Notes: generated by a model from the letters alone, not told the origin. DNA of 64,000 bases from Gordonia aichiensis NBRC 108223 (GCF_000332975.1 NZ_BANR01000003.1:620001-684000); one strand, 5' to 3'. Numbered from the stretch's first letter, positions 8,361 to 16,079 are shown. Numbers and translations are program-made.

Positions 8361-8914
8361 ACCGCGGACCCGCGTCGTTCCACCGGATCACCGCTGGACT
8401 GATCGGGCTGATCTGCCTCGTCATCGGGGTGGGTGCCCTGCTGTGGAAGTTCGATGTGCCCAGGATTCGTGAGTGGTCCGATCATCTCGATTCCGGATGG
8501 CCGGCACGGCTCGACGGTACCGACTGGTGGACGGTGGCGCTGATCGTGATCGTCGTCGTCGGTCTCATCTGGGGGTGGTCACTGATCGCGAGCGCGATCC
8601 GTCCCGGCAAGGTCGACGATCTCGAGCTCGCCGGAAGCAACGACGACGGCGAGTTGGTCGTTGCGCCCAAGCTGATCGCCAATGCGGTCGCCGACGATCT
8701 CGCGGGCAACACCATGTTCAGCGATGTCTCGGCCAAGGCTGTTGATGATCGGGGACGCAAGTTGATCCGGGTCACGGTGACTGCGCCGCCGACGTACTCC
8801 TACGACGACGTCGCAGCCGTGCTCGGGCCGGAGATCGAGCTGATCCGTTCGGCCGTGGCTGGTTCGGACGTCCACGTTCAGGGACTGGTCCATCTCGAGA
8901 ATCCCAAGGACTGA
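8357..8914 (+). CDS. AmaP-like alkaline shock response membrane anchor
   Basis: A 185-residue protein with two N-terminal membrane helices (AGLIGLICLVIGVGALLW and WTVALIVIVVVGLIWGWSLI). A C-terminal domain of about 100 residues follows whose pattern (KLIRVTVTAPPTYSYDDVAAVL) resembles a Gls24-like fold. AmaP anchors Asp23 at the membrane in Staphylococcus; the position at the end of a Gls24 operon and the two-helix plan fit that role here. Sequence similarity to firmicute AmaP is not obvious by eye, so the name is positional and structural. Confidence 0.65.
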   Translation: MNRGPASFHRITAGLIGLICLVIGVGALLWKFDVPRIREWSDHLDSGWPARLDGTDWWTVALIVIVVVGLIWGWSLIASAIRPGKVDDLELAGSNDDGELVVAPKLIANAVADDLAGNTMFSDVSAKAVDDRGRKLIRVTVTAPPTYSYDDVAAVLGPEIELIRSAVAGSDVHVQGLVHLENPKD

Positions 8915-8930
8915 ACAGGACTCGGCCCGA

Positions 8931-10349
8931 ATGCGGCGATTGTCAGCGGCAGACGCGTTGCCGTACTGGATGGCGCCGATCATTCCCAACGATCAGTTCG
9001 TCGTCTACGTTTTCGGCGAAGACGACCGAGGTCGCGGCCACAGCGCTGGGGATCGGAGCGAGATCGCCGCGTGGCTCGCCCGACGTGCGGCGAGAATCGA
9101 CGACCTGACCCTTCGCGTTCTTGACGTTCCCTTTACGCTCGATCGGCCGTACTGGGTATCCACCGGGGTGCACTCACGGCAGATCGTCGTCGACGACGCT
9201 GCGCAGACCTGGCAGGAATGTCTTGCGGCACTGGCCGATCGGATGTCGGTCCCGCTCGACCCGACCGAGCTCGCCTGGCGCATCCATGTGTTCGGCCGCG
9301 TCGCCGGAGTGCCCGGCGGCGGTGACGGGCCGGGGGTTGTTGTCGCGCTTCAGATCTCGCACGCGCTCGGTGACGGTCGACGTACGGCGGAAATCGCTCG
9401 CGACTTGTTCGGCCACGCACTACCCGCTGGATCTCGTCGGCTAACCCTCACGCGTGTGGTGCCCGACTCGGCTCTACATGCGGGCACCGCACTTCTCGGT
9501 GCGCTGCGGCTGCCCGGTCAGGTCGCGTCGATGATCGCTCGTGGGTTCGTCGCCTGGCGTCGCTATCGAAGGGCGCCGGTCGAGCAGGGACGCGGCGTTC
9601 CGCTCTCGCGGTTCAATGTGCCGGCTGGGACGGCACGTACGCTGCGCACGCTCACCGTGGACAGTGATGCGCTGCGGATCGGGGGAGCGGGTGTGACGGT
9701 GGGCGCGCTGGTAGCGATCTCGATGGCACTCCCGCCGTTTCTCGGAGCGAGCGACGATCGACTCGTCGTCGAACTGACCGTCGCGCGGACGCCGAAAAAG
9801 TGGGTGCGCAACAACTTTCGCAATGTCGGTGTGGATCTGCATGTCGACCAACCGAATCTGGCCCAGCGGGCACGCCTCATCGCCGACGACATCGCAGCCG
9901 CCCGGCGCGCTGACGACGACCCGACCCGTGTCGCATCGCGCGCTGCGACCGCTGCCACGCCCGCTTTCCTCACACGCTGGGGCATAGGTCGATTCGACCC
10001 GACAGCGGTCCCCGAGCGGGTCACCGGGTTCACCGTCGTGTCGTCGGTGAACCGGGGTGCGGACGATCTGGCACTTGACGGCAGGCCGGTGCTCGCGACG
10101 ACCGGGTTCCCGGCGCTGTCACCCGCGCAGGGGCTGACGCACGGTGTGCACGGGATCGGCAATCGTGTCACGATCTCGCTGACCACCGCCCCCGGTGTCT
10201 TTCCCGACGTCGACGGCTACCTCGCCTCGTTGTCCGCAGCGATCGACGAACTCGCCGCGTGCGGAGCCGATGACGCGATCAGAGTTGGTCGTGCGGAGCC
10301 CGCGACGGATCGTGACCGCTGGGAAGGGAATTCCGCGAGCCGCGGGTGA
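8931..10349 (+). CDS. WS/DGAT-like acyltransferase domain protein
   Basis: A 472-residue protein laid out like the wax-ester synthase / diacylglycerol acyltransferase (WSD1) family: an N-terminal condensation-like half with AWRIHVFG and SHALGDGR (residues 143-150), and a C-terminal half with LVVELTVARTPKKWVRNNFRNVG. The catalytic HHxxxDG motif is reduced to SHxxxDG: the second His (H144), Asp148 and Gly149 remain and the first His is Ser. Family members make storage lipids at the membrane. Here the exact reaction is uncertain. It follows the Gls24 operon by 16 bp and may be co-transcribed. Its 3' end overlaps the convergent repeat-protein gene by 71 bp. Confidence 0.7.
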   Translation: MRRLSAADALPYWMAPIIPNDQFVVYVFGEDDRGRGHSAGDRSEIAAWLARRAARIDDLTLRVLDVPFTLDRPYWVSTGVHSRQIVVDDAAQTWQECLAALADRMSVPLDPTELAWRIHVFGRVAGVPGGGDGPGVVVALQISHALGDGRRTAEIARDLFGHALPAGSRRLTLTRVVPDSALHAGTALLGALRLPGQVASMIARGFVAWRRYRRAPVEQGRGVPLSRFNVPAGTARTLRTLTVDSDALRIGGAGVTVGALVAISMALPPFLGASDDRLVVELTVARTPKKWVRNNFRNVGVDLHVDQPNLAQRARLIADDIAAARRADDDPTRVASRAATAATPAFLTRWGIGRFDPTAVPERVTGFTVVSSVNRGADDLALDGRPVLATTGFPALSPAQGLTHGVHGIGNRVTISLTTAPGVFPDVDGYLASLSAAIDELAACGADDAIRVGRAEPATDRDRWEGNSASRG

Positions 10350-11193
10350 GGCGCTTGGGCAATCGGTCGGCGAGGCCGCCGAGCGGTGCCACGGTCTGAT
10401 TGAGCAGGTCGACGGTGTCGGCCAGTTCGTGGACGGTGTCCTGCATGGCGATCAGATTCGGTGCGAGTGTCGCGATGACCTCGGTCAGTTCGGTGATCCG
10501 ATCGAGTGTGCCGCCGGGGGTGATCGCGCGTTCGACTGCGCCGTCCTCGCCGACGAGTTGATCGAGCAGGCCCCCGTCGGTGGCGAGCCTGTCGAGCGCG
10601 CCCCCGGGTTCGGTCGCCTTGTCCAGGAGACCGCCCGGCGCGGTGAGCTGGTCGACGATCCCGCCCTCAGAGGTCAGACGTTCGAGAATGCCCTCGTTCT
10701 CCGTGAACTGATCGACCACGCCTCCTTCGCGGGTGAGCCGATCGAGCGGACCGTCCTTGGCGGTGAGCCGGACCAGGATGCCGTTCTCGTCGGTGATCTG
10801 GTCGAACAGGCCGCCGGGGGCGGTCAGCTTCTCCAGAAGACCGTCCTTCGCCGTGAGTCGATCGACGACGCCGCCAGGCGTGACCAGGCGCTCGAGCGGA
10901 CCTCCGGGCGCGATCAGCCTGCCGAGCGGGCGGTCGGGGGACATCAGGTCGCTCAGCTGGGCCAGCAGAGCGAGAGGAGCCCGCGCGCCGCCGAGTTCGG
11001 CCCCGGAGATGCCGATGGCCTGCCCGATCTCGTGCTGCACGCTCGTTGCGGTGACTCGCGCGATGGTGACCGCGGACTCGGCAGCGGTCAGCGCAACGCC
11101 GGTGATCGCGAACCCCAACCGAAACGGAAGGTCGATGGCCGAGCGCACCTCCGGACGGATGATGCCGACCTCGACGTCACGTTCTTCGACCAC
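10279..11193 (-). CDS. Decapeptide-repeat protein of unknown function
   Basis: A 304-residue protein I do not recognise. Residues 17-60 are moderately hydrophobic. Residues 94-233 are fourteen consecutive 10-residue units with no insertion or deletion, consensus T-A-x-G-G-x-[LV]-[DE]-[RKQ]-[LI]; residues 84-93 look like a degenerate extra copy. A helical C-terminal segment (TELTEVIATLAPNLIAMQ and on) and a basic tail follow. The unit is not a pentapeptide, TPR or LRR repeat. A hydrophobic position every ten residues after a GG turn suggests a solenoid or helix-turn array. The GTG start is supported by a TAGGGT hexamer 6 nt upstream. Confidence 0.75.
   Translation of the reverse strand: MVEERDVEVGIIRPEVRSAIDLPFRLGFAITGVALTAAESAVTIARVTATSVQHEIGQAIGISGAELGGARAPLALLAQLSDLMSPDRPLGRLIAPGGPLERLVTPGGVVDRLTAKDGLLEKLTAPGGLFDQITDENGILVRLTAKDGPLDRLTREGGVVDQFTENEGILERLTSEGGIVDQLTAPGGLLDKATEPGGALDRLATDGGLLDQLVGEDGAVERAITPGGTLDRITELTEVIATLAPNLIAMQDTVHELADTVDLLNQTVAPLGGLADRLPKRLTRGSRNSLPSGHDPSRAPHDQL
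10495..10914 (-). repeat. Fourteen 30-bp coding repeats (decapeptide array)
   Basis: In-frame 30-bp units encoding [TIV][ATE]xxG[x][LV][DE][RKQ][LIAF]. The units have diverged at DNA level, so this is an old expansion kept by selection, unlike the fresh QNEAP repeat near 6.9 kb. Confidence 0.85.
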
Positions 11194-11199
11194 GACGAC

Positions 11200-11205
11200 A
11201 CCCTA
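11200..11205 (-). promoter_or_regulatory. Leaderless -10 (TAGGGT) of the decapeptide-repeat gene
   Basis: Six nt separate it from the GTG start. It lies inside the end of the upstream glycosylase gene. Confidence 0.45.
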
Positions 11206-11790
11206 GCCTTTCACAGACGTCTGATTGTCGGCTTTCGCCGCGGCCTTGGCGGCCTTCTTGAAGTCCCGGACCTTCTGTAGCGAGTCGGGATCGGTCACGT
11301 CGGCCACGGACCGAAAACCCTTCTTCCCGTAGTCGCCGACCACCGACGTCCACCCCTTCGGGGTGACATCGAGTTGCTTTGCGAGCAGCGCGGTGAAGAT
11401 CTTGGCCTTCTGATCCCCGAAGCCCGGCAGTGCGCGGACTCTGTCGAAGAGTTCCTTGCCGGTGGTCGCGGTCGTCCACAGTTGTGCGGTGTCGCCGTCG
11501 TATTCGTCGACGATGACGCGCGCGAGAGCCTGCACCCGTGCGGCCATGGAGCGGCCGTAGCGATGGATCGCCGGCGGTGTCGCGCAGAGGTCGGCGAAGG
11601 CATCGGGCTCGGCGTCGGCGATGGCAACCGGGTCGAGCGAACCGAACCTGTCGCGGATCTTCGCCGGACCGGCGAACGCCCGCTCCATGGGGAACTGTTG
11701 GTCGAGCAGCATCCCGGTCAACAGAGCAAAGGGGTCGGTCGACAACAGCTCGTCCGCCGCGGGGTCCTGGGCAATCTGCAGTTTTGCCAT
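11203..11790 (-). CDS. HhH-GPD-type base-excision DNA repair protein
   Basis: A 195-residue protein. It is short for a DNA glycosylase but typical of the actinobacterial HhH-GPD repair protein group. Features are the N-terminal TDPFALLTGMLLDQQFPMERAF helix pair, the helix-hairpin-helix LFDRVRALPGFGDQKAKIFTALL (residues about 113-135) and GWTSVVGDYG, followed by a Lys/Ala-rich tail. It would excise damaged bases; which lesion is unknown. The start is supported by TAGGAT 6 nt upstream. It is divergent from the next gene, with only 32 bp between the two start codons. Confidence 0.85.
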   Translation of the reverse strand: MAKLQIAQDPAADELLSTDPFALLTGMLLDQQFPMERAFAGPAKIRDRFGSLDPVAIADAEPDAFADLCATPPAIHRYGRSMAARVQALARVIVDEYDGDTAQLWTTATTGKELFDRVRALPGFGDQKAKIFTALLAKQLDVTPKGWTSVVGDYGKKGFRSVADVTDPDSLQKVRDFKKAAKAAAKADNQTSVKG

Positions 11791-11796
11791 GGCCTC

Positions 11797-11802
11797 ATCC
11801 TA
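11797..11802 (-). promoter_or_regulatory. Leaderless -10 (TAGGAT) of the HhH-GPD gene
   Basis: Six nt from the ATG. It lies back to back with the divergent -10 at 11811-11816. Confidence 0.5.
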
Positions 11803-11810
11803 AGGACTCC

Positions 11811-11816
11811 TACACT
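11811..11816 (+). promoter_or_regulatory. Leaderless -10 (TACACT) of the secreted-protein gene
   Basis: Six nt from the ATG at 11823. This favours that ATG over the internal one nearer the signal peptide. Confidence 0.5.
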
Positions 11817-11822
11817 GACGCC

Positions 11823-12389
11823 ATGCGCAGACGGGTACGAGTGGTCGTGCGGCGTACGGCCGCGATGATCACAGTGCGGTGTAGGGCCGTGACGATCATG
11901 GTGCGGCGTAGGGCAGCGATGATCGCGGCAGCGGTCATCGCGCTGACGGTCCTGTCGACGATCGGCGTCGGGCGCGCCCAGGCGATCCCGGAGTACCCCG
12001 CTCCCGACCTCGCGACCTCGTTGAGGTGCGATAGCGCCAACCCCTGGCCGCTGGGCCCGCTCCGTATCCACGTCGACGTCTTCACGGGCATCCGGTATCC
12101 CTCCGACGGTCTGCCGCCGCCGGTCATCGAACTCGTCGGCACCGACAGGGCTAAGCCGGGACTCGTCGACTACTCCATGGAGGTCACGGTGTCGTGGCGG
12201 AACCTGGCCACCGGTCGTACCGGCGTGGTGAGTGCACCGAGCCGGGCGAGAAACATCTCCTGGCAGATCGACATCCACCCGGGTTCAGGGCCTGTCGCGT
12301 TCGTCATTCGTCAGAAGATCGGAGCGATCGCGTTCGTACCGATGGTCAATCCGCAGTTCTCGACGTGCCGCGGAACTGCAACCGCCTGA
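11823..12389 (+). CDS. Secreted protein of unknown function with repeated N-terminus
   Basis: A 188-residue exported protein. The export signal (AAMIAAAVIALTVLSTIGVG, cleavage near AQA-IPEY) is preceded by an odd basic extension made of three nine-residue copies, VRRTAAMIT, VRCRAVTIM and VRRRAAMIA. The mature part (about 140 residues) has two cysteines (LRCDSANP near its start and FSTCRG at the end) that could form a disulfide, and a beta-rich pattern. I do not recognise the family. The upstream TACACT hexamer supports the first ATG; an ATG at 11898 would give a normal-length signal peptide. Confidence 0.7.
   Translation: MRRRVRVVVRRTAAMITVRCRAVTIMVRRRAAMIAAAVIALTVLSTIGVGRAQAIPEYPAPDLATSLRCDSANPWPLGPLRIHVDVFTGIRYPSDGLPPPVIELVGTDRAKPGLVDYSMEVTVSWRNLATGRTGVVSAPSRARNISWQIDIHPGSGPVAFVIRQKIGAIAFVPMVNPQFSTCRGTATA
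11847..11927 (+). repeat. Three 27-bp tandem repeats in the signal-peptide region
   Basis: Copies at 11847, 11874 and 11901 begin GTGCGG[CT]GTA and carry GATGATC or a close variant near the end. All are in frame (9 residues each). This is a duplication within the n-region of the export signal. Confidence 0.85.
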
Positions 12390-12487
12390 ACGCCGGACTG
12401 TCACGATCTGAACTCGATCTCGCCGCGCTGTCACGGTTTCAGGCGTGGCACGGCGCAAAAGGCATTCACGCTGAACAACATTGGGTA

Positions 12488-12502
12488 ACGTGAAAATCAC
12501 GT
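12488..12502. promoter_or_regulatory. Palindrome upstream of the sugar porter
   Basis: Perfect inverted repeat ACGTGA-AAA-TCACGT, 66 bp before the sugar-porter ATG. It is a candidate operator; no regulator is named. Confidence 0.35.
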
Positions 12503-12567
12503 CGGGGCCGCTGCGTACCTGAAGGCCGGGTGTCCCCTCAAGCCGAGTATCGAGGCGAGGTCAGGCA

Positions 12568-14094
12568 ATGTCACAAGCACGTTCTGCTCCTTCATCCGAA
12601 CAACACACAGCGCGGGTCATCGGCGTCAGCGTCGCAGCAGCCGTCGGTGGCTTTCTCTTCGGCTTCGACAGCTCGGTGGTCAACGGCGCCGTCGACTCCA
12701 TCCAGCAGACATTCGGCCTCGGTGACCTGTTCAAGGGCTTCGCCGTCGCCATCGCACTGCTCGGTTGCGTCGTGGGTGCGTGGTTCGCCGGTCGACTCGC
12801 CGACATCTGGGGCCGCAAACGCGTCATGGTTCTCGGCGCCGTCATGTTCGCCGTGTCGGCCATCGGAACCGCATACACGCAAACCGTCTGGGACCTGCTC
12901 ATCTGGCGTGTGATCGGTGGCCTCGGCATCGGTATCGCGTCGGTGATCGCACCCGCCTACATTGCGGAGATCGCACCCGCTCGCTACCGCGGGGCGCTCG
13001 CCTCGATGCAGCAGTTGGCCATCACGCTCGGCATTTTTGCCGCGTTGTTGTCCGACAAGCTCTTCCAGCAGGCGGCTCCCGGTGGCGAACCGATGAACAC
13101 ACTGTGGTGGGGGCTCGAGGCGTGGCGATGGATGTTCCTCGTCGGCGTCGTGCCGGCAGTGGTGTATGGGGTTCTCGCGCTGTTGATCCCGGAGTCGCCG
13201 CGCTATCTCGTCGGACACAATCGCGACAAGGAGGCCGCCCGCATCCTCGAGGAGGTCACCGGCGAGGAGAATCCGCTTGATCGCGTCAAAGAGATCAAGT
13301 TGACCGTCAAGCGCGAGTCCTCGGCCAAGCTGTCGGATCTCCGCGGGCCGTCGTTCGGCCTGCATCCCCTTGTCTGGGTGGGCATCTGGCTGGCGATCTT
13401 CCAGCAGTTCGTCGGTATCAACGCCATCTTCTACTACTCGACGAGCCTGTGGACATCCGTCGGCTTCAGCACTGACTCGGCATTCACGACGTCGGTGATC
13501 ACCTCGGCGATCAACGTGGTGATGACGTTCGTGGCGATCCTGTTCGTCGATAGAATCGGTCGACGTGTCCTGCTGCTGTGGGGTTCGGTCGGCATGTTCA
13601 TCGGACTCATCATGGCGTGCGTGGCATTCACGCAGTCGCACTACAAGGAGTCCGGCTCCGTCGGCGACACCCAGTGCACGCCGGGCAACACGAATTCCGA
13701 TTGCCTGACACTCAACGGCCACTGGGGTGTTGTCGCGCTGATCGGAGCCAACCTCTTCGTGATCGCGTTCGCCGCGACCTGGGGTCCGGTCATGTGGGTC
13801 ATGCTCAGCGAGATGTTCCCCAACCGCATCCGTGGTGTCGCACTCGGTGTGTGTACCGCATTCAACTGGCTGGCCAACTTCACCATCTCGATGCTGTTCC
13901 CGGAGGCGAGCGCGTCACTCGGACTCGGCTGGGTCTACGGCTTCTTCGCATTCTGTGCCGCGGCGTCGTATTTCTTCGTCAAGGCGAAGGTGCGCGAGAC
14001 CAAGGGACTCGAACTCGAGGACATGGATGCCGTTGCCGCAGACGACCTCTCCCGCGTCGAGGCCACCAAACGAGCCAAGTCGGGCTCCGCGTGA
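12568..14094 (+). CDS. Sugar porter family MFS transporter
   Basis: A 508-residue, twelve-helix transporter of the sugar porter family. Signatures are GFLFGFDSSVVNGA in helix 1, GRLADIWGRKRVM after helix 2, RVIGGLGIGIASVIAPAYIAE in helix 4, PESPRYLV at the end of the N-half, QQFVGINAIFYYS in helix 7, DRIGRR before helix 9, and a PETKG-like VRETKGLELED at the C-terminus. It is probably a proton symporter for a hexose, pentose or inositol. An insertion with three cysteines and repeated Asn/Thr residues sits in the loop after helix 9. The gene is monocistronic. Only a weak SD (GAGGTCAGGCA) precedes the ATG. Confidence 0.92.
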   Translation: MSQARSAPSSEQHTARVIGVSVAAAVGGFLFGFDSSVVNGAVDSIQQTFGLGDLFKGFAVAIALLGCVVGAWFAGRLADIWGRKRVMVLGAVMFAVSAIGTAYTQTVWDLLIWRVIGGLGIGIASVIAPAYIAEIAPARYRGALASMQQLAITLGIFAALLSDKLFQQAAPGGEPMNTLWWGLEAWRWMFLVGVVPAVVYGVLALLIPESPRYLVGHNRDKEAARILEEVTGEENPLDRVKEIKLTVKRESSAKLSDLRGPSFGLHPLVWVGIWLAIFQQFVGINAIFYYSTSLWTSVGFSTDSAFTTSVITSAINVVMTFVAILFVDRIGRRVLLLWGSVGMFIGLIMACVAFTQSHYKESGSVGDTQCTPGNTNSDCLTLNGHWGVVALIGANLFVIAFAATWGPVMWVMLSEMFPNRIRGVALGVCTAFNWLANFTISMLFPEASASLGLGWVYGFFAFCAAASYFFVKAKVRETKGLELEDMDAVAADDLSRVEATKRAKSGSA

Positions 14095-14109
14095 GAAACG
14101 AGAGGGGCT

Positions 14110-14838
14110 CTAGTCGCGGGACTGTCGCGGGTGTGTCGCGTCGGCTGCGTCGGTGAGCAGGTACTGCGCAGCGAAATAGCCTCCGAGAACCCAGAGTTCG
14201 CTCAACGCGCGGGCAACGGAACCGGAAATCAGATGCCTCCGGTTGAGGATCGTGACGTCCGAGGCCAGAAAGAGCAGTCCGCCGATTCGGGCAGACGGTT
14301 GCGGTGAGTCGAGGGAGCCCGCGAGCGTCGACATCGTCGCCAATGTGGTCCCGTATGGACCGAGCACAGCCAGGGGGCGCGGTCGGTGGGCGGCGAGAAC
14401 GGCGGCCGATTCGCCGAGCACCGCCATTCTCGGTGCGAAGGCGCGCACGGTCGGCCGAGCGCCGCGGCGCCAGAACACAGAGCAATAGCACAGCTGCGCG
14501 ACACCGAAAAGCGCTGCACCGGTTGATAGTCGACGATCCTTGAGCAGACGCTCGGCCTCGGTGTCGGACGGCGAGAACTCTTCGAGCAGCATGGCGCGGT
14601 CGCCTGCCGCCGAGAACGCGATGGCGCCGACGAGTAGCGCATCGTCGATCCCCGGTCGAGCGTGGCAGTGTTGTCGACGTCGCACCGCGCGTCCGGCGAG
14701 CATGATGAGTGGGATCGGTTTGGTGATGGCTGCGGCACGCCGTGGCCCGAATGCGCCCGCGACACTCGCCGCCGTCGCGGCCAGGGCGTACACGCCGCCG
14801 AAGCGTGCCGTGGCCGAGCGCTGCCGCCCGGACGTCAA
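14110..14838 (-). CDS. YhhN-family protein (lysoplasmalogenase-like)
   Basis: A 242-residue integral membrane protein of the YhhN/TMEM86 family, whose members cleave the vinyl-ether bond of lysoplasmalogens. Family landmarks are AITKPIPLIML in helix 2, FSAAGDRAMLLE with the conserved Asp after helix 3, and GGLLFLASDVTILNRRHLI near the C-terminus. An insertion (about residues 85-105) is hydrophilic. The TTG start overlaps the stop of the upstream lipase-like gene (TTGA), so translation is coupled. Mycolata are not known for plasmalogens, so the real substrate may differ. Confidence 0.8.
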   Translation of the reverse strand: MTSGRQRSATARFGGVYALAATAASVAGAFGPRRAAAITKPIPLIMLAGRAVRRRQHCHARPGIDDALLVGAIAFSAAGDRAMLLEEFSPSDTEAERLLKDRRLSTGAALFGVAQLCYCSVFWRRGARPTVRAFAPRMAVLGESAAVLAAHRPRPLAVLGPYGTTLATMSTLAGSLDSPQPSARIGGLLFLASDVTILNRRHLISGSVARALSELWVLGGYFAAQYLLTDAADATHPRQSRD

Positions 14839-16079
14839 CGCATCACGTTCGCGACAAATGAGCGGATGTCGTTGTCTGCCATCCGGCGCGCGCCATCCTC
14901 GGACAACGTCAGATAGGGGCGTGGCGAGACCTGCCGATCGGCCAACCGTGCGTCGTTGATGTACTTCAGCGTCAGCGGAACGATGACCGACGGATCGATG
15001 AGTCCCTGGGTCATCATGACCGGCCGGGCGAAACCACGGACGGGCAGCGTCGACGCGGCCTCGAGCACACCGGCGAGTTCGCGGTTACCCGCGAGTGGCT
15101 TGGAGAACAGCGATCCCAGCGACACACCGTCGACCTCACGCGTCAGGTCTGTGACGCACAGTTGTGCGGCTCGGTTCAACCAGCTTCTGCCGCTTTCGGT
15201 GAGGTAGTCGACGACGTCGACCGACGGGCGTGCGCTGCTGATCGCGCTGAGCGTGTACAGGGCGTCGGCGGTCAGACCGGCAGGGAGGGTGACCGTACCC
15301 GGACCGAGTTTGGTGAGCAGAGCCGAGAAGTCGGCGGGTATCGACGATGCGGCAGCGCCGCGGAAGTCCAGCGCCGATCCCCCGAGGGTGGTGCCGATAC
15401 GTGCGAGGGTGACCGCGGCCGCTGCGCCCTGCCCCTGGCCGACGACAGCCCAGCGTCGCGCCACGTCGTTGCGCATGGATCGAGAGGCACGCACGGCGTC
15501 GACGATGTTGCGAGCCGTCGCGTCGGTGTCGAAATACTGTGGCGTCCCGGAGGTTCCGAGGCCTGCGTAGTCGGTGGTGACCACCGCGTATCCGCGCGAG
15601 AGCCACGCGCGGGCCTGATCGAGATCGGCGACGGCCGGCCGGACGGACGGGGCGCACCCGTCGGCCAGCCCGCGGGAGCCGTGCGCCCAGGCGATGACCG
15701 GGAATCCGCCTTCCGGTACTGCGCCGAACGGAGTCAGCAGGACGCCGCTCGACCGCTGCGGCTTGTGGTCTGCGCCCGTGGTCGCGTAGGTGAACACCGT
15801 GCCGCTCGCGGCGCCGGGTACGAGGTCCGAGCGGGGGATCGCGCGGCGCGAGTACACGGTGCCCCCCGTGGCCGACGCGGTGCTCACGGCGTCCGAGGCG
15901 GTGGTGGCGTCGGACGTCGATTGTCCGGTGCGATCACCGGCCGATGGTTGGGTGGGGGCTGCTGAGGCGACGGACGGTATCGCGAGCCCCGCGCAGAGCA
16001 GCACCGCGCACGCCGCAGACCGCATCGATCTGTGCGACGGCCGTCTGCGGGATCTCCGGCTCCGAGATGAAGTGGTCAC
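14835..16079 (-). CDS. Secreted lipase-like alpha/beta hydrolase without nucleophile serine
   Basis: A 414-residue exported protein related to the actinobacterial LIP/secreted-lipase group. A signal peptide follows a basic n-region (cleavage near SVASA-APT, residue 40). A Ser/Thr-rich linker runs to about residue 75. The hydrolase core shows VIAWAHGSRG (oxyanion region), GYAVVTTDYAGLGTSG and a late DPSVIVPLTLKYIND helix. The nucleophile elbow, normally G-x-S-x-G, reads G214-Q-G-Q-G218, so the serine is glycine (codon GGG at 15432-15434). The protein is probably catalytically dead or works as a binding protein. The GTG start overlaps the upstream stop (GTGA); the stop overlaps the YhhN gene. 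Confidence 0.8.
   Translation of the reverse strand: MTTSSRSRRSRRRPSHRSMRSAACAVLLCAGLAIPSVASAAPTQPSAGDRTGQSTSDATTASDAVSTASATGGTVYSRRAIPRSDLVPGAASGTVFTYATTGADHKPQRSSGVLLTPFGAVPEGGFPVIAWAHGSRGLADGCAPSVRPAVADLDQARAWLSRGYAVVTTDYAGLGTSGTPQYFDTDATARNIVDAVRASRSMRNDVARRWAVVGQGQGAAAAVTLARIGTTLGGSALDFRGAAASSIPADFSALLTKLGPGTVTLPAGLTADALYTLSAISSARPSVDVVDYLTESGRSWLNRAAQLCVTDLTREVDGVSLGSLFSKPLAGNRELAGVLEAASTLPVRGFARPVMMTQGLIDPSVIVPLTLKYINDARLADRQVSPRPYLTLSEDGARRMADNDIRSFVANVMR

Noticed and set aside
10195-11280. Plus-strand frame across the decapeptide repeat
   Set aside because: It is also repetitive because the DNA is repetitive, but the minus frame has the start signal and regular hydrophobic pattern.
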